Shown piece after piece: positions 42,331 to 55,400 of a stretch of 64,000 nt of DNA (within the stretch, counting starts at the first letter, position 1; every line of letters starts with the position of its first letter). The notes beneath the pieces were generated by a model. The model saw only the letters and a list, made by a program, of their open reading frames with translations, was not told the DNA's origin and ran no database searches. Position numbers and translations under genes: made by a program. The stretch is from NCBI GenBank assembly GCA_036898135.1, contig CM072512.1, forward strand, positions 21,741,968-21,805,967. Direction: 5' to 3'. Origin of the DNA: Oncomelania hupensis. Lineage: Eukaryota; Mollusca; Gastropoda; Littorinimorpha; Pomatiopsidae.

Positions 42331-42459
42331 GGTGTCAAGGTTATGCTTTTTTCAGTAGCACACACGTAGATTTCTCCTAATGCACAATGGATTGACGGCA
42401 GATGTGGTTCTGTAGTTCAGAGTTCAAGCCATTATGAAGGTGCGTCTTCGAAGACGTGG

Positions 42460-42850
42460 GTTTGAAGATTCTGCAAACTATTTCGAGTATTAGCTAAGCC
42501 TACTACTATTAGATATCAGTGGCCAGCGCTTTGAGCAACTCTTTGAGCTGATAAGTGCCTTATATATGAACCATTCTTATATGTATTTCCAAATAATATC
42601 GGAACGACCCAAATCTCCGCCTGTCTGTCTGTCTGCCCGTTGCACGCCATATCTCAGAAACCACTAATCGGATTTTGGCCATACTTCATAGTGTCCAGCC
42701 TTTTGTGCCATCATATTTGCATTATCACAAAGGTCAAAGTCGTTAGAGTTACAGTGCTTCTAAAGACGATTTGCTCACAATCTCAATACACACAAAAAAC
42801 CGACTAAACCGATTTTATTAAGCTATATATTTTGCATACAGGTGTTTCAA
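42460..42850. repeat. TLR 3'-flank repeat, copy B
   Basis: The counterpart of 17810-18300, including 'GGCCAGCGCTTTGAGCAACT' and 'GTGCCATCATATTTGCA'. It lies about 200 bp from the TLR-B stop codon. A third, more distant relative may be at 1420-1840. Confidence 0.6.
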
Positions 42851-42927
42851 CGCATGGCAAATTCTTCAGTAGCTATTCCGTTGTCGATCAGTTCGGTTGG
42901 CTGGTTCGTGGCTACGAATTTCAATAT

Positions 42928-42933
42928 TTTATT
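42928..42933 (-). promoter_or_regulatory. Candidate TLR-B polyadenylation signal
   Basis: AATAAA on the minus strand, 122 nt beyond the TLR-B stop codon. A second AATAAA lies at 42819-42814. Confidence 0.4.
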
Positions 42934-43054
42934 CAAAGCTTATTGTTTCTATCATCTCAACAATGGCATTACAAATGTTGATTACTTTTACTATGCAGAT
43001 CTATACATTAGACATATTTTAGAACAATAATGTTCACAGACCCAATATACACTA

Positions 43055-43489
43055 CTATTGCCTTATGGCTTGACTCAGCCTTTCCCAGAAGTCTCGCAGC
43101 TGCTGCGTGTCCCCGCGTGTGGGATACTCGATGTAAGTGGAGTTCTGCAGATTGTACAAAACCTCCCTGGACATCTGATCGCCAGGCACGCTCTGGTAGA
43201 TCAGGAAAAGCAGCACGTCACGCCCCGTGTGAGCCGCCTCCATGGTCCCCATCTGCATCTCGTAGTGACACCAGTCAGATTTGAGCAGCTCCGGAGTCAG
43301 CACTACCAGCGTGCGGCGGCTGTTCTGAATGGCTTCCACGATGTTGCTGGCTATAGGTCTGCCTGGCGTGAAGTCACGGTTGTGCACGTTCAAGCGCAGG
43401 CCCGCCCTTCCCTCAAGTTCTTGCATCAGCTCGTTGTGGACAAAATGGTGATCTTCGGTGGAATAGGACACGAATGCGTCGTAGGCGAA
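43055..43489 (-). CDS. TLR-B exon 4: TIR domain
   Basis: It follows TTTACAG with 'FAYDAFVSYSTED' (box 1), 'HNRDFTPGRP' (box 2) and 'LRDFWERLSQ' (box 3), and ends 'AIRQ' at TAG. Intron 3 upstream is only 363 nt and free of transposons. Confidence 0.92.
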   Translation of the reverse strand, partial: FAYDAFVSYSTEDHHFVHNELMQELEGRAGLRLNVHNRDFTPGRPIASNIVEAIQNSRRTLVVLTPELLKSDWCHYEMQMGTMEAAHTGRDVLLFLIYQSVPGDQMSREVLYNLQNSTYIEYPTRGDTQQLRDFWERLSQAIRQ

Positions 43490-46400
43490 CTGTAAACAAC
43501 ATTGGAAAAAATTGGATTAACCTACTAAACCAGTATCCACTACTTGATATTACCATTAAAAAAAACCATAATGCACACAATTCCAACTTTCCCAACATTG
43601 CTCACAAATTCCTCTTCTGGTAGCGCCTACCCAACAATTCAGAAAACATGTTGTCTGGCAATAATTATTAAGATTAATATGGTCATAATTGAAGAAGGAG
43701 GCGACGACGCCCTACTATTATATTTTCAAGATTTGTGTGAGAGAAATCGTAAAACGTGATCATGTTCTTAACAAACTGATAAACGGCTGGGGGATGACAA
43801 ATCCATGCCTTGTAATAGTCTCGTCGATTTTCTCACGTACAGAATTGCTCACCTGCTGTTCGTCATGGTCGAGGCGGTTGTAGGCAAGGCGAGATGCGTA
43901 GTACAAATAGCGCAGCTTCCATCGGAAACGGTAGAGGACGGCAGACACGATGGCTAGTATGAGACAGAAGCAGCAGACCGCAGCTCCTATCAGAATCCCC
44001 AGCTTGTCCACGCATGACGAATGTAGCTCGTCGATTACCTGTACAGAGACGATCATGACAGATCGTAAAAGTCATAACATCAGCGCAAAGAGTTTAAGGT
44101 CATGATCTGCCTATAAATCAATGGAGCAGGAAGAGTAAAAAGTGGATTTGTATTAAAGTTTGGATTGAAAGTTGTAGTGATGACTACCACAACGGTTGTG
44201 ACGAGGTCGAAATGCTAATACCTGTATTGTAGTAGTAGTCTACCAGCGTAAGGTAAATTCTCTACAGGTCATCAACATGGTCGAAGGAAAAAAACTAAAT
44301 GAAAAAAACGCCAGCTCCATCACTGTTACATTTCTTTCAACATAGAAAGGATTACGAAGACAGGAGGCTCAATTCAACTGAGAACTTTACTTTCACAACT
44401 AAAGGCCGGGCTACATTGACCTGTAGCACCAGGCCACACTTGTGTTACGCTTATGAATTATGTATTTACTTGCGTATTGGCTAACGTAAAATTTCAACAC
44501 GATAGCGCATGTTTGATGTCTTCTGCAAAAATACATAAGCCGGGCTTACGAGGACCAATCAGAAGCAAGCAACTCCTCCCACATGCATGATTACACGCAA
44601 CACAGGTTGTCTGCTACACACGACTTGGCGAGGTAAGGCAGTTGAATTCACTAGTTGCGCGTTGATCTTAATAAAGTTGTTTCATATTATAGTCAAATCA
44701 TGGAAAAGTACATTACATCGTCAGGAAAAAGTGCATTATTGTAGTACATTACATGATTATTGTTTTAGGTCCAGCGGACTCTTCCGAGCCAAATCAGGAC
44801 CACATTATTGTAGGGAAGTTACACAGAAACACAAGCTTATAAATTCGAAACAACTACATGCATAAACATACACACATATTCTCATGCATAAACATACACA
44901 CATATACAAACATTAATGTACTTATTAAATACATGTCTTTGTATTTCAGTGTATTTCAGTGTATATTTCATTATACACTTATTGAAAAAATCGATTACAT
45001 TATGTTCCGATTGAGGCGCGCACGACAGTTCCTATCATTTTATTTTGCAAAGCATGCAATGATAGCGTGTATTTACTTTTAATTTGATTTTGCGCTGTTG
45101 CTAGAAGAAGCTTTGTATATTGCTGATAATTTTCGTTGGTTGATATTGTTGAGAATTTTCTGGAATTATTTGTTTATTATCGATCAAAGTTTCTAGATGT
45201 GTCTCCTAATAACTAAGCGATTCTTCTAACCTAAGAATGTTCTATCAGGTGACGAGTTTTATTTTGATTAGATGTTATTGCATCATTCTATCTTATCCTA
45301 TCCTATCCCGTAACTCGAGGGTCGTTGGGGCACCACAGATGATCGTTTAACCAGCGTACTCCGTCTTTCTCTGTCCTCAGCAATCCTCATGACCTCGCTC
45401 AGTGTCAAGCAAGTCCATTCTCGAATGTTCTCCTTCCACCTCTCTGTCTCCTTCTTCTTCTGCCTCCTTGCACCGTATCTTGCAGGATGGTCTTTGAAAG
45501 ACCAGATGCTCCGGTGACGTGGCCATACTATTGGAGTTTCCTTTTCTTCACCACTGTGAGCATGTCATCATGTTGACCAATGGCTTGTGTGATGGTCTCT
45601 CAGACTTCGTCGTTGGTGATGTGCTGAGTAGAGGAAATGCCCAAAAGTCTTCTGTAGCCCCCCCCCCTCCCCCTTCATGCTTTGTATTCTTTGTTGTAGA
45701 TGTGCTGTGGGGGTCCATGTTTCGCAAGGGTATAGGAAGATGAAGATGACAAAGGAGGGCAGCAGCCTTACTTTGGAATGTAGACTGATGGTCCTGTCTT
45801 TCCAAATGGGCTTCAACATTATCAGGGCAGCAGTTGTTTGTGCGATCCTGAAGAGGACTTCCTGTCGGGATCCATTGTCTGATACAATGGCTCTAAAATA
45901 TTTGAAGCTATGCACTGTGTTGAGGGATTGGCCTTGGACTTTGATGTCGGTGTTGATGACTTTGGTGTTGTTGGTCATCATTTTGGTCTTCTCTGTACTT
46001 ACTTCCATTCCATAGGCTCTGGAGGTGGTGTCAAGCCTCTGTACCAGCAATTCAAGATCTTGTTCCTCTCCAGCCAATCCATCAATGTTATCAATGCAAA
46101 ACGGAGGTTTGAGATTGCTCTACCCCCCATGATGACTGTGTCTTCGTGATATGCAAGGGCATCTGACATGATGCGCTCTAGGAAGACGTTGAAGAGTGTT
46201 GGAGAGAGTAGGCATCCTTGACGCACACCCATTGTTGTTCTGAAACAGTTTTCGATGGCGCTGTTGTGGTGGAATGTACTGGTAACCTTGTCGTACAGCC
46301 TTGTGATCATTTCAATAATTGTAGGGCTGATGTTGTACGCTCTCATGGTTGCCCACAGAGCTGCATGCCAGACTCAGTCAAACTCCTTCTTGAAGTCAAC

Positions 46401-49400
46401 AAACACATGATAGAGATGTTGTTGGTGATGTAGGTATTTTTCGCAGATTATTCTGAGGTTAAAAAGCTGTTCGGTATTACTTCGTCCTGCTCTGAATTCT
46501 GCTTGTTTTTCAGCTATGATTTGTTCAGCTTGGGGTTTCAACCTGTTGAGTATTATTTTCAGGAGGACCTTGCTGGGATGGCTGATGAGGCTGATGGTGC
46601 GGTAATTTTTACATTCCTGAAGGTTACCCTTTTTGGGTAGAGTGATGACAAGCGACTGGGTCCATGGTATAGCCCATTTCCCACTCTCCCAGATCTTGTT
46701 ACAGATAATGGTGAGGGCATCAATCATCGATTCTCCTCCTGCTTAATGTTACACTCAGTTTGATGATGGTGTTTTTCTTTATCAGTATTTGATTCAGCCC
46801 CGATGCTGAAGTCCTGATAAGGTGTAACTCAGATTCGTTTATTCACACAGCCCGTCCAAACAGCATACAAGTCACAAAGTCGACGTATGAAGTTTTCCAC
46901 TTTTATTCAGCACACATCAACAACTGCATACAATTCTCAACTCAACTCAACAACTTTCACAGCAACTCTCTAAATCACTATCAACAACTTTACTCTCTCT
47001 CAACAGCAACTCGGCACACGATTAAATAACCTCTCTCTTTTCTGGAACAATTTGGTACATGGTAGAAATGACGCACTGCCACCAATCGAACTAAAGATCG
47101 TCATCACCGGCTTACGTCATTACACATTTCTTCTCCTTCCGGATCGTTCCTTCAAATTTCTACAATTATCCCGAATCTTCGATCGATAGTAAACAAGCCG
47201 ATCCAGAAGATTCTACAACAATATCGACTAACGAAAATTATCAACGTTATACAAAGCCTCTCCTAACAACAATGCAAACTCAAATCAAAGGTAAATAAAC
47301 TCCATTATTGAATACTTTGCAAATCGAAACGATTAGATCTATCGTACACGCTTCCGACATACTTTCGTACGCGTTTCAACGTAACATAACCCCCCACTCT
47401 AATCATTTAAAAGCATTCACTGATGGTAGTGTTTTGGATTCATCAAACTGTGGCGCAGGATTTTTCATACCTGATCTAAATATTCAAAAGTCTTACTATC
47501 TTGGTCAAGGGTTGTCAATATTTACGTGTGAATTATATGCAATAATGATGGTACTAGAATACATCCTCAGCATTCCTTCTAAAATATTTAATATATTAAT
47601 TTGTGTTGACTCTAAATCAGTGCTTTATGCTTTAAAAAATTGGAAATGTAGAAAGAGAACAGATATAATGTTTGAAGTAAGATATCTTATTCATAGTATT
47701 AGAATTAGAGGTATTGAAATTACCTTTTGTTGGGTCCCATCACATTTAGAGATTTATGGTAATGAAATTTCAGATAAATTGGCCAAAAAAGGTGCAATGA
47801 AAAGTGAGCATACAGTCTTTAATTCTAATGTAAAATTAGCTCAATTTGAATATTATTCGTTATTAGAACAACACTTTACTAATATAACACCCAAAGTAAA
47901 TATTGTTAGTTGTTCCAGAACTATTGCTAGATTAGTATATAAGCTACGCTTGAATTCATGGTGTACAAAATATTTGAAAAATGTTACTTGTTTATGTGCT
48001 GGAACTATTTCCTTACACCACATCTTATTTGATTGTCCTGTTTTAACAGCACTGTACAAAGAAAATGGAATTATTTTATGTGCACAAGACGATATTAGAG
48101 TCATCTTACATAGTTCGATGTTACAGGACATCGCGCGTATCATTGTCGGAACAGATTTATTTAAGTTATTATAATTAACAATTTCTATGTGTTTGTTTGT
48201 TTCCTTCTTTTTTTTTTTTTTATTTTATTTTTTTTTTTTAATGGTTGTCTAAAATCACATTGTTGTGAAAAGACGTTAAATTAAAATATTGAATTGAAAA
48301 ATCCTCCTGCTTGAAGCAGTTCCGCGGGTGTGTTGTCCACTCCCTCTGACTTCCCCTTCTTTAGCGATTGCACTGCTGCCTCAACTTCTTCTCGGAGAAT
48401 TGGGAGGATTTGTTCTACTGTGATCTGGGAAATGCTTGAACTGATGTGTCTGCGTTTGGTGTGTTATTATAAAGGTCAGAGCAGTACTCTTTCCAACTAT
48501 CCAAGATATCTTGTTCTTCTGTAAGGTATATGCCAAACTTGCTTTGAATCGTGGAGACCTTGGGCTGTTTAACACTTGTCTGCCGCTTCACAATCTGGTA
48601 AGCCTTCTTGGTGTTGTTCTTGTTCAGACTGTTCTGTATTTCCTGGCATTGCTCTTCTATCCAGCTCTCCTTTGCTGTGTGCACGCCTTTTCGGATGTCA
48701 TTGTTGATTATTCGGTAGGCATCAGCTCCATGTGAGGTGTTTTTTCTTTCTTTTTCAACTCTCTTCGTTTATCAAACAGGTCCGAAAGTTCAGGTGTGAT
48801 CCACGGTTCTTCTTTGGGCGGTGCTGGCCAAGGATCTCAGTGGCGGCATCTGTCACAGCTGAGTTGAAGTTGGTGGTCATGGTGTTGACATCTACTTCAC
48901 CAGCTCTCAAAATGAGCAGTGGTGCAAATTTCCATCCAATTGTGGCTGGAATATTTCTGCCACCTCCAGGTCTTGCAGTTTGTCTCGTTGTTGTGTCTCC
49001 CCAGTTGTGGTGCGCATCTTGGCCAACCTTGGCATTCCAGTCGCCTTGCACTATGACTATGTTCTTCTTCGGCACTTGGTCAAGGACAGCCTGTAGATGT
49101 TCATAGAAATCCTTGACTTCGCTGTCGTCATAGTCTGATGTTAGGGCATAGACCTGGATGGTGGTGATGTTAAAAGGGGCTGCTCTCAGACGGATGGCAA
49201 TGAGTTGTTAGAATGTCTTTGTGGACCAAGAATCCGACGCCGTGTTCGTGCCTGTCATCACTCCCGCTGATATAAAGCTTGTGGCCTTTGTCGGTCGTTA
49301 TTTCGGCTAATCCTTTCCAGCGCAGTTCGCTGATACCTAAAATGTTCCATCGATAGTGGTCCAGCTCGTGGGACAGTTCTTCTAATTTTCCATCCGCAGC

Positions 49401-52400
49401 TAGGGTCATGACATTCCAGGTTCCTAAGACGATATTGTCTCTCATGTGGATCTTGCTAAGTTGTCAATAAGTAGTACATTTATCACCTCCGTCCTACTGG
49501 TCAGCGGAAGGCGCGGTCCTTGGTGAACCGGGCGACGACCGATCCGGTATGACATGAGTGGTTCTTGTCATCATCTTGGGCAAGAAAGACATGGCAGGGC
49601 CCGATCCTCTCTAGGCTGTTGGCCACAGCCGAAATCCAAGAGTAAAGTGTGGCTCGCCTTGGCCTCGAGCACGTGGTCGTAGAACCTGTAGCAACGTGAG
49701 GTTTCTCTGTCCTGGCCGGTGACTTCTATATAGAAGACTTTCGCCCAGTGATGCCGTGTTGACATCACCCTTGTTAGTCGCGTCATGCTGGAATGTACGA
49801 TGATATTTGTAATTTTTAGTAACAGTTGTAATTATCTCATAATGAATGTAACTATCTCAAAATAATTGTTAATATAACGCGAAAATTGTAACAGGCTGTG
49901 AACATGCCTATGGAAAGGTCGCCAATTTAATGTGCCTCTATATAGGTTGACATTCATTTAATGATATATTAATTCATTGTTTACCTGGAAGATGTTGGTC
50001 ATGTGATGAAGGTTTCCATCGGCCATGAAGCAGGTGTATGAGTCACTGACAGGGAACACTACCTTGCTTTGTTCAACCCACGTCAGAAAATCCAAATGCT
50101 CGCATGTGCACGCCAAGGGGTTAAAGGTCAAATCCACAAACACTTTTCTGTAACACAATATCTTCATCATCAGCTGCAGGCTGAACAGGTGTAACGTCAT
50201 CCCGTGTCGTCATCTTCCTCCTCTTTCTCCTCATTATCACCATCGCCTTCGAAGGAAAGATATGACGGCCTACTAGCGTCAAAACCAAGAGTTACCATTA
50301 TTACGAGAGTTAATTGAAATTAGCACGTGTTCTGTGTAATTTACAGAGATACCGGTAATCCACAGAGTTAATTAATAATTATTAGTATTTGTCACGCCTT
50401 CCTAGCGCCAAAACCTGATAATTACAAATATCATGAGATAATTACAAATATCATAGACAAATTATTATAATCATGGGATAATTATCATTTAAAAATTACA
50501 AATATCTTCGCGTGATCATGTTTTATTTTAAGTTTTTGCTCTAGCAATCCGTCTGGAAATAGGCCAAAATTTAAAAAAAAATTGTAATGTTCACTTGGTA
50601 ATTAAAATGTTGACGTGTTAATTGGAAATATGTTGTTGATATGTGTAATTATCAGGTTTTGGCGCTAGTAGGCTGTCATAAGGCGAGTTAAACAGAACAC
50701 GCGTTAATTACTATTATCACTGATACCTGTAAATGCAAGTTTGGGCGCTAGTAAGCAGCTTTAGTCAGAATTAAGAATGATCACGTAAAACTTGTAATTA
50801 TCAAGTGAAAATTGTAATTATTATGTGAAAATTACAATTTTCGGTTTTGTCGCATTTCAGACGGATTGCTAGAACCAAAACTGAAAATTAAACATGATCA
50901 TGCGACGATATTTTTTATAATGTTTCAATGATAATTGTAATTATACCTTGATAATTGTAATTATCCCATGGTATTTGTAATTATCTCATGATAGTAAGTA
51001 GCAGTGTGATATTCTTTTGCTGCGATACAATGACGGTGAGTGAGTATAAGTTGCGTGAATGTCTTTTTTTTTAAACATTTGTAACGGGTTTTTATCTGTT
51101 CTTTCTATGCACGAAGCTAGTTCTCTAGTATGTTGTCATATGTACTTGGAGCCAATAAAAAGTTCAAGTTGAAGTTAATATTTGTAATTATCAGGTTTTG
51201 GCGCTAGTAGGCCGTCATAGAAAGGTATAAAATACAGCAATGAAGACATTGTCTGACACCTTGATAAATGTTTTGTATTAAGAAACGTTATATATAATAA
51301 GCACTAGCAGTTCACTCTGAAAGCAAGTAATAACCAGGCTTCACCTCCGACATCGTTTAATACGTTATGTTGTTGTTATCAATGAGCGGATTTAAAGAAA
51401 AAAAGAAACTGTTGTTGATCCTACTGCTTGTATTGAGTAAATAAAAAAATTTGCTAAAACTTGTCATAGACCCAAAAACAAATTCCTATTCACACCCCAC
51501 ACTGGTGTGCAAAGTTTGATGTAAATTAATTCAGCCTTTCAATAGAAACGTGACTGCACTAGTAGTCATTAGACTTGATAGACGCCCCTATCCATATCCT
51601 ATCTTATAACTCAAAGGTCGTTGGGGCAACGCAGATGATCGTTTAACCAGCGTACTCCATCTTTTTCTGTCCTCAGCAACTCTTATGGTTTCGCTCAGTG
51701 TCAAGCCAGTCCATTCTCAAACGTTGTCCTCTCACCTCTTTTTCTGTCTCCCATTTCTTCTGCCTCCTTGAAGGATGGTCTTTGCAAGGCCTGATGCTCT
51801 GGTGACGTGGCCATACCATCGGAGTTTCCGTTTCTTCACCACGATGAGCATGTCATCGTGTTGTCCAATGGCTTGTGTGATGTCCTGTCGGATTTCGTCG
51901 TTGGTTATGTGCTGAGTATAGGAGATGCCCAGAAGTCTTCTGTAGCACCTCATCTCCATGCTTTGTATTCTTCGTTGTAGATCTGCTGTGAGGGTCCATG
52001 TATTGCAAGCATATAGGAAGATGGAGGTGACAAGGGAGGGCAGCAGCCTTATCTTGGAATATAGACTGGTGGTCCTGTCTTTCCAAATGAGTTCCAACCT
52101 TGCCAAAGCAGCAGTTGTTTGTGCGATCCTGGAGAGGACTTCCTGTCAGGCCCCATTGTATGATACAATGACTCCTAAATATCTGAAGCCATGCACTCTG
52201 TTGAGGGATTGACCTTGGACTTTGATGTACATGTTGATGCTATCGTTGTTGGTCATCATTTTTGGTGTTCTCTGCACTTATTTCCATTCCATAGATTCTG
52301 GAGGTGGTGTCAAGCCTCTGTACAAACTGTTCAATTTCGTGTTCCTCTCCAGACAATCCGTCAAGGTCATCCGCAAAACGGAGGTTGGAGATTATTCTAT

Positions 52401-55400
52401 CCCTATGCTGACTGTGCATTCGTGATCTGCAAGGGCATCTGACATGATGCGCTCTAGGAAGATATTAAAGAGTGTTGGAGAGAGTAGGCATCCTTGACGC
52501 ACACCGATTGTTGTTCTGAACCAGTTTCCGATGGCGCTGTTGTGGAGGACTGCACTGGTAGCCTTGTCATACAGGCTTTTGATGACTTTAAGAATTTTAG
52601 GGCTGATGTTGTATACACTAATGGTTGCCCACAGAGCTAGCTGCATGCGAGACTCGGTCAAACGCTTTCTTGAAGTCAACAAACACATGATATAGAAGTT
52701 GTTGGTGTTGTGGGTATTTCTCGCAAATTATTCTGAAATTGAAAATCTGTTCAGTGGTACTTCGCCCAGCCCTGAATCTTGCTTGTTCTTCAGCTATGAT
52801 TTGTTCAGCTTGGGGTTTCAAACTGTTGAGTATTACTTTCAGGAGGACCTTGCTGGGATGGCGGATGAGGCTGATGGTGCGGTAATTCTCACACTCCTGA
52901 AGGTTACCTTTTTTAGGAAGCGATTGGTCCATGGCGTAGGGCACTCCCCCTCTTCCAGATCTTGTTACAAATAATGGTGAGGGCGTCAATCATCGATTCT
53001 CCTCCTACTGGTTTAAGCAACTCCGCGGGTATCTTGTCCACTCTCTCTGACTTCTCCTTCTTTAGCGATTGCACTGCTGTCTCAACTTCCAGGAGAATTG
53101 GGATGATTTCTTCTTCTTCTCTGATCTGGGGAAATGCTGGAACTGATGGGTCTCCGTTTGGTTTGTGGCTGTAAAGGTCAGAGCAGTACTCTTTCCATCT
53201 ATCCAAGACTTCTTGTTCTTCTGTATGATGTATGCCAGACTTGCTTTGGATCGTGAAGATCTTGAGCTATTTAACACTTGTCAGGTCGAACTTCAGTCTA
53301 GTGCACCTTGCTGTGTTTACTCTCTTCAAGTCAAGCCGGAAGGACATCATCACGAGATCGTGGCCACTTCCGATGTCTGCTCCCGGAAAAGTGCGTATCC
53401 TGCCAATGTTGATACTTCATCTTAAAACAGTTTTCTCGCAGAAGGTCTACCTTAGCAACATTTTTTGATGTACATAAAGCATACGATAGTGTATGGCACG
53501 CACGTTTACTGTATAAATTGAAGAATATAGGAATATCTGGAATTATGTATCAATACTTCAAGAACTTTTTATCTCACAGATATATATGTGTTCGTGTTGG
53601 CAAGATCTATTCCTCTTTTAAACAAATTGACATGGGTATTCCTCAAGGATGTATAGTTGCTCCAATTTTATTTTCTATTCTTATAATTATACGATCTTCC
53701 AAAAGCTGTGTCCAAACACACAAATATTGTGCAATATGCAGATGATGTAGCTATTTGGGTTAATACTAATTTAAGGAAGAATACATGCAAAGAGTTGTAA
53801 ACTATGTGCAGAAGATATATCAGAACGAACTCAATAAATTAAATGCATTTATGATAGAAAATGGTCTCCAGTTATCTGCGGAAAAAAAACTAATATTGTT
53901 TAATAATGGGGCAAATTCACAATATTTGCCTAAGTTAGAATTAAATGGAAAAGTTTTAAATTATAAGCAAAATGTAAAGTTTGTGGGTGTACATCTTACT
54001 CCCAAACTAAACTGGAACTATCCTATTCAATACTTAATATCAAAAGCCAGCAAAAGATTACAATTTTTGAAACTACTTTGTGTACAGCCGTGGAGTCAAG
54101 ATACAAATACATTACTTCATTTGGCAATATCGTTAGTGAGATCTGTACTTAGGTATGGACAAGAAATATATTTTTCAGCATCAAATTCATTGTTGAATAA
54201 GTTGCAAAGCATTGACGGTAAAGCAGTGAAAATAGCCTTAGGGGTTCCAGTGCATTCAAGTACAATAAAATAATATAAAGAAGCTTGCCTTTTATCTTTT
54301 CTTGAACAACAAAAATTATCAGTAGCAAAATATGTTGTTAGAAGTTTATCAGTTTCAAATTCTGTTTCAGAGGAAATATTTATTGAATCTAATGTAGATT
54401 TCCCCAAACGAGCTAGACATTTATCTTATCTCCAACCAATACGAAATTATACATACGATATTTTAACAAATTGTAATATTGACATTTCTTCTATTTCTAT
54501 ATTACCAACACAGGCGGCGGAAGCTGCTCAGGATTGGGGGGGGGGGGGGGACACACACACATTTTAATCACTGACATGAGGGCCGGACCTTGGAAAAGTC
54601 GAGGGTGGCGGGGGTTACAGCTTCAGCGAAGGCGCAAAGCGCCGAGCCTTCTAGGGGGGTCCGGGGGCATGCTTCCCCAGGAAAAAAAAATTTTTCAAGG
54701 ATGCAAAATGGTGCAATCTGGTGCAATCTGAACCTTGAAAAAGCCATTTGTGATGGTCTGGGACATTGAGCTTTTTGAACAATTGAACTGACAAACTCTG
54801 GGGTACAAAAATTATCCTCTGCCTCTCCCTTAAAAAACAACAACACTCACACACACACATTTATTTATCAGCAGAGATGTTTTGTATACTAATTATTATT
54901 AACTACTTTTTGTTGATCGTTAACGGTATAAAGCTTTACCTTGTAGTTTATGAACATCATCGCCCTGCTTTCACTTAATTCTGTCTTGCTGCAATAGGTT
55001 CCTCGGCATTATTACCATTTGTGAATTGTATCTTCTGGCAAAACAGTTCACTGCCTCTTTGAAGTCCCTGTGCAATCCCTGTGCACTTTCAGTAAAGCAA
55101 GTCCATTGAGTCTCTGTTGCCCCATTGTAGAGTGCAGGTAGTTTTTCAGGTTGCGCAACTGACTGTTTGAACGCTCACACTCGGCAGTAGTGACAGGCAG
55201 GGTGCAAAGGTTCTTTAGCATGATAAACAGGTTGGGATAAAAATTCCTTTCACAATGTTTCAGTGCTTCTGATGCCGTGGATGGGATGATAGCTGTCGCA
55301 TTCTCAGCAGTACTTCGCCATTTGCAAACCCACCGTTGGTATTCTGCATCAAGGGTAGCGTTGTCTGGTAGGTCAGACTCCCACAACATTGCCAGTGTCT

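Larger units (their letters stand above)
45288..49784 (-). pseudogene. RTE-type retrotransposon in TLR-B intron 2
   Basis: The minus-strand 5' UTR begins near 49784. Endonuclease start 'DNIVLGTWNVMTLAADGKL' (49445) and 'IVIVQGDWNAKVGQD' (about 49060) follow. There is a deletion near 48980, the linker 'LTEEQDILDSWKEYC' (48500), RT (46730-46000) and C-terminal blocks to the 3' end GAGTTACGGGATAGG near 45300, with TATCC-type repeats. Motif C is broken by a frameshift ('NLRFALITLMD'). A second retroelement chimera (46745-48301) splits it between linker and RT. It is in the same orientation as the receptor. Confidence 0.85.
45002..49806 (+). mobile_element. LTR copy split by an RTE insertion
   Basis: 45002-45287 matches the 5' part of the solo LTR at 6502 (TGTTCCGATTG.. 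GCGCGCACGA, then 'TTCTAACCTAA', 'GGTGACGAGTTTTATT'). The LTR resumes at 49785-49806 ('CGTCATGCTGGAATGT', compare 'CGTCACGTTGGAATGT' near 6803). GCATCAT and GCGTCATG at the two junctions look like a decayed target duplication. The 3' half of the LTR is missing beyond 49806. Confidence 0.65.
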
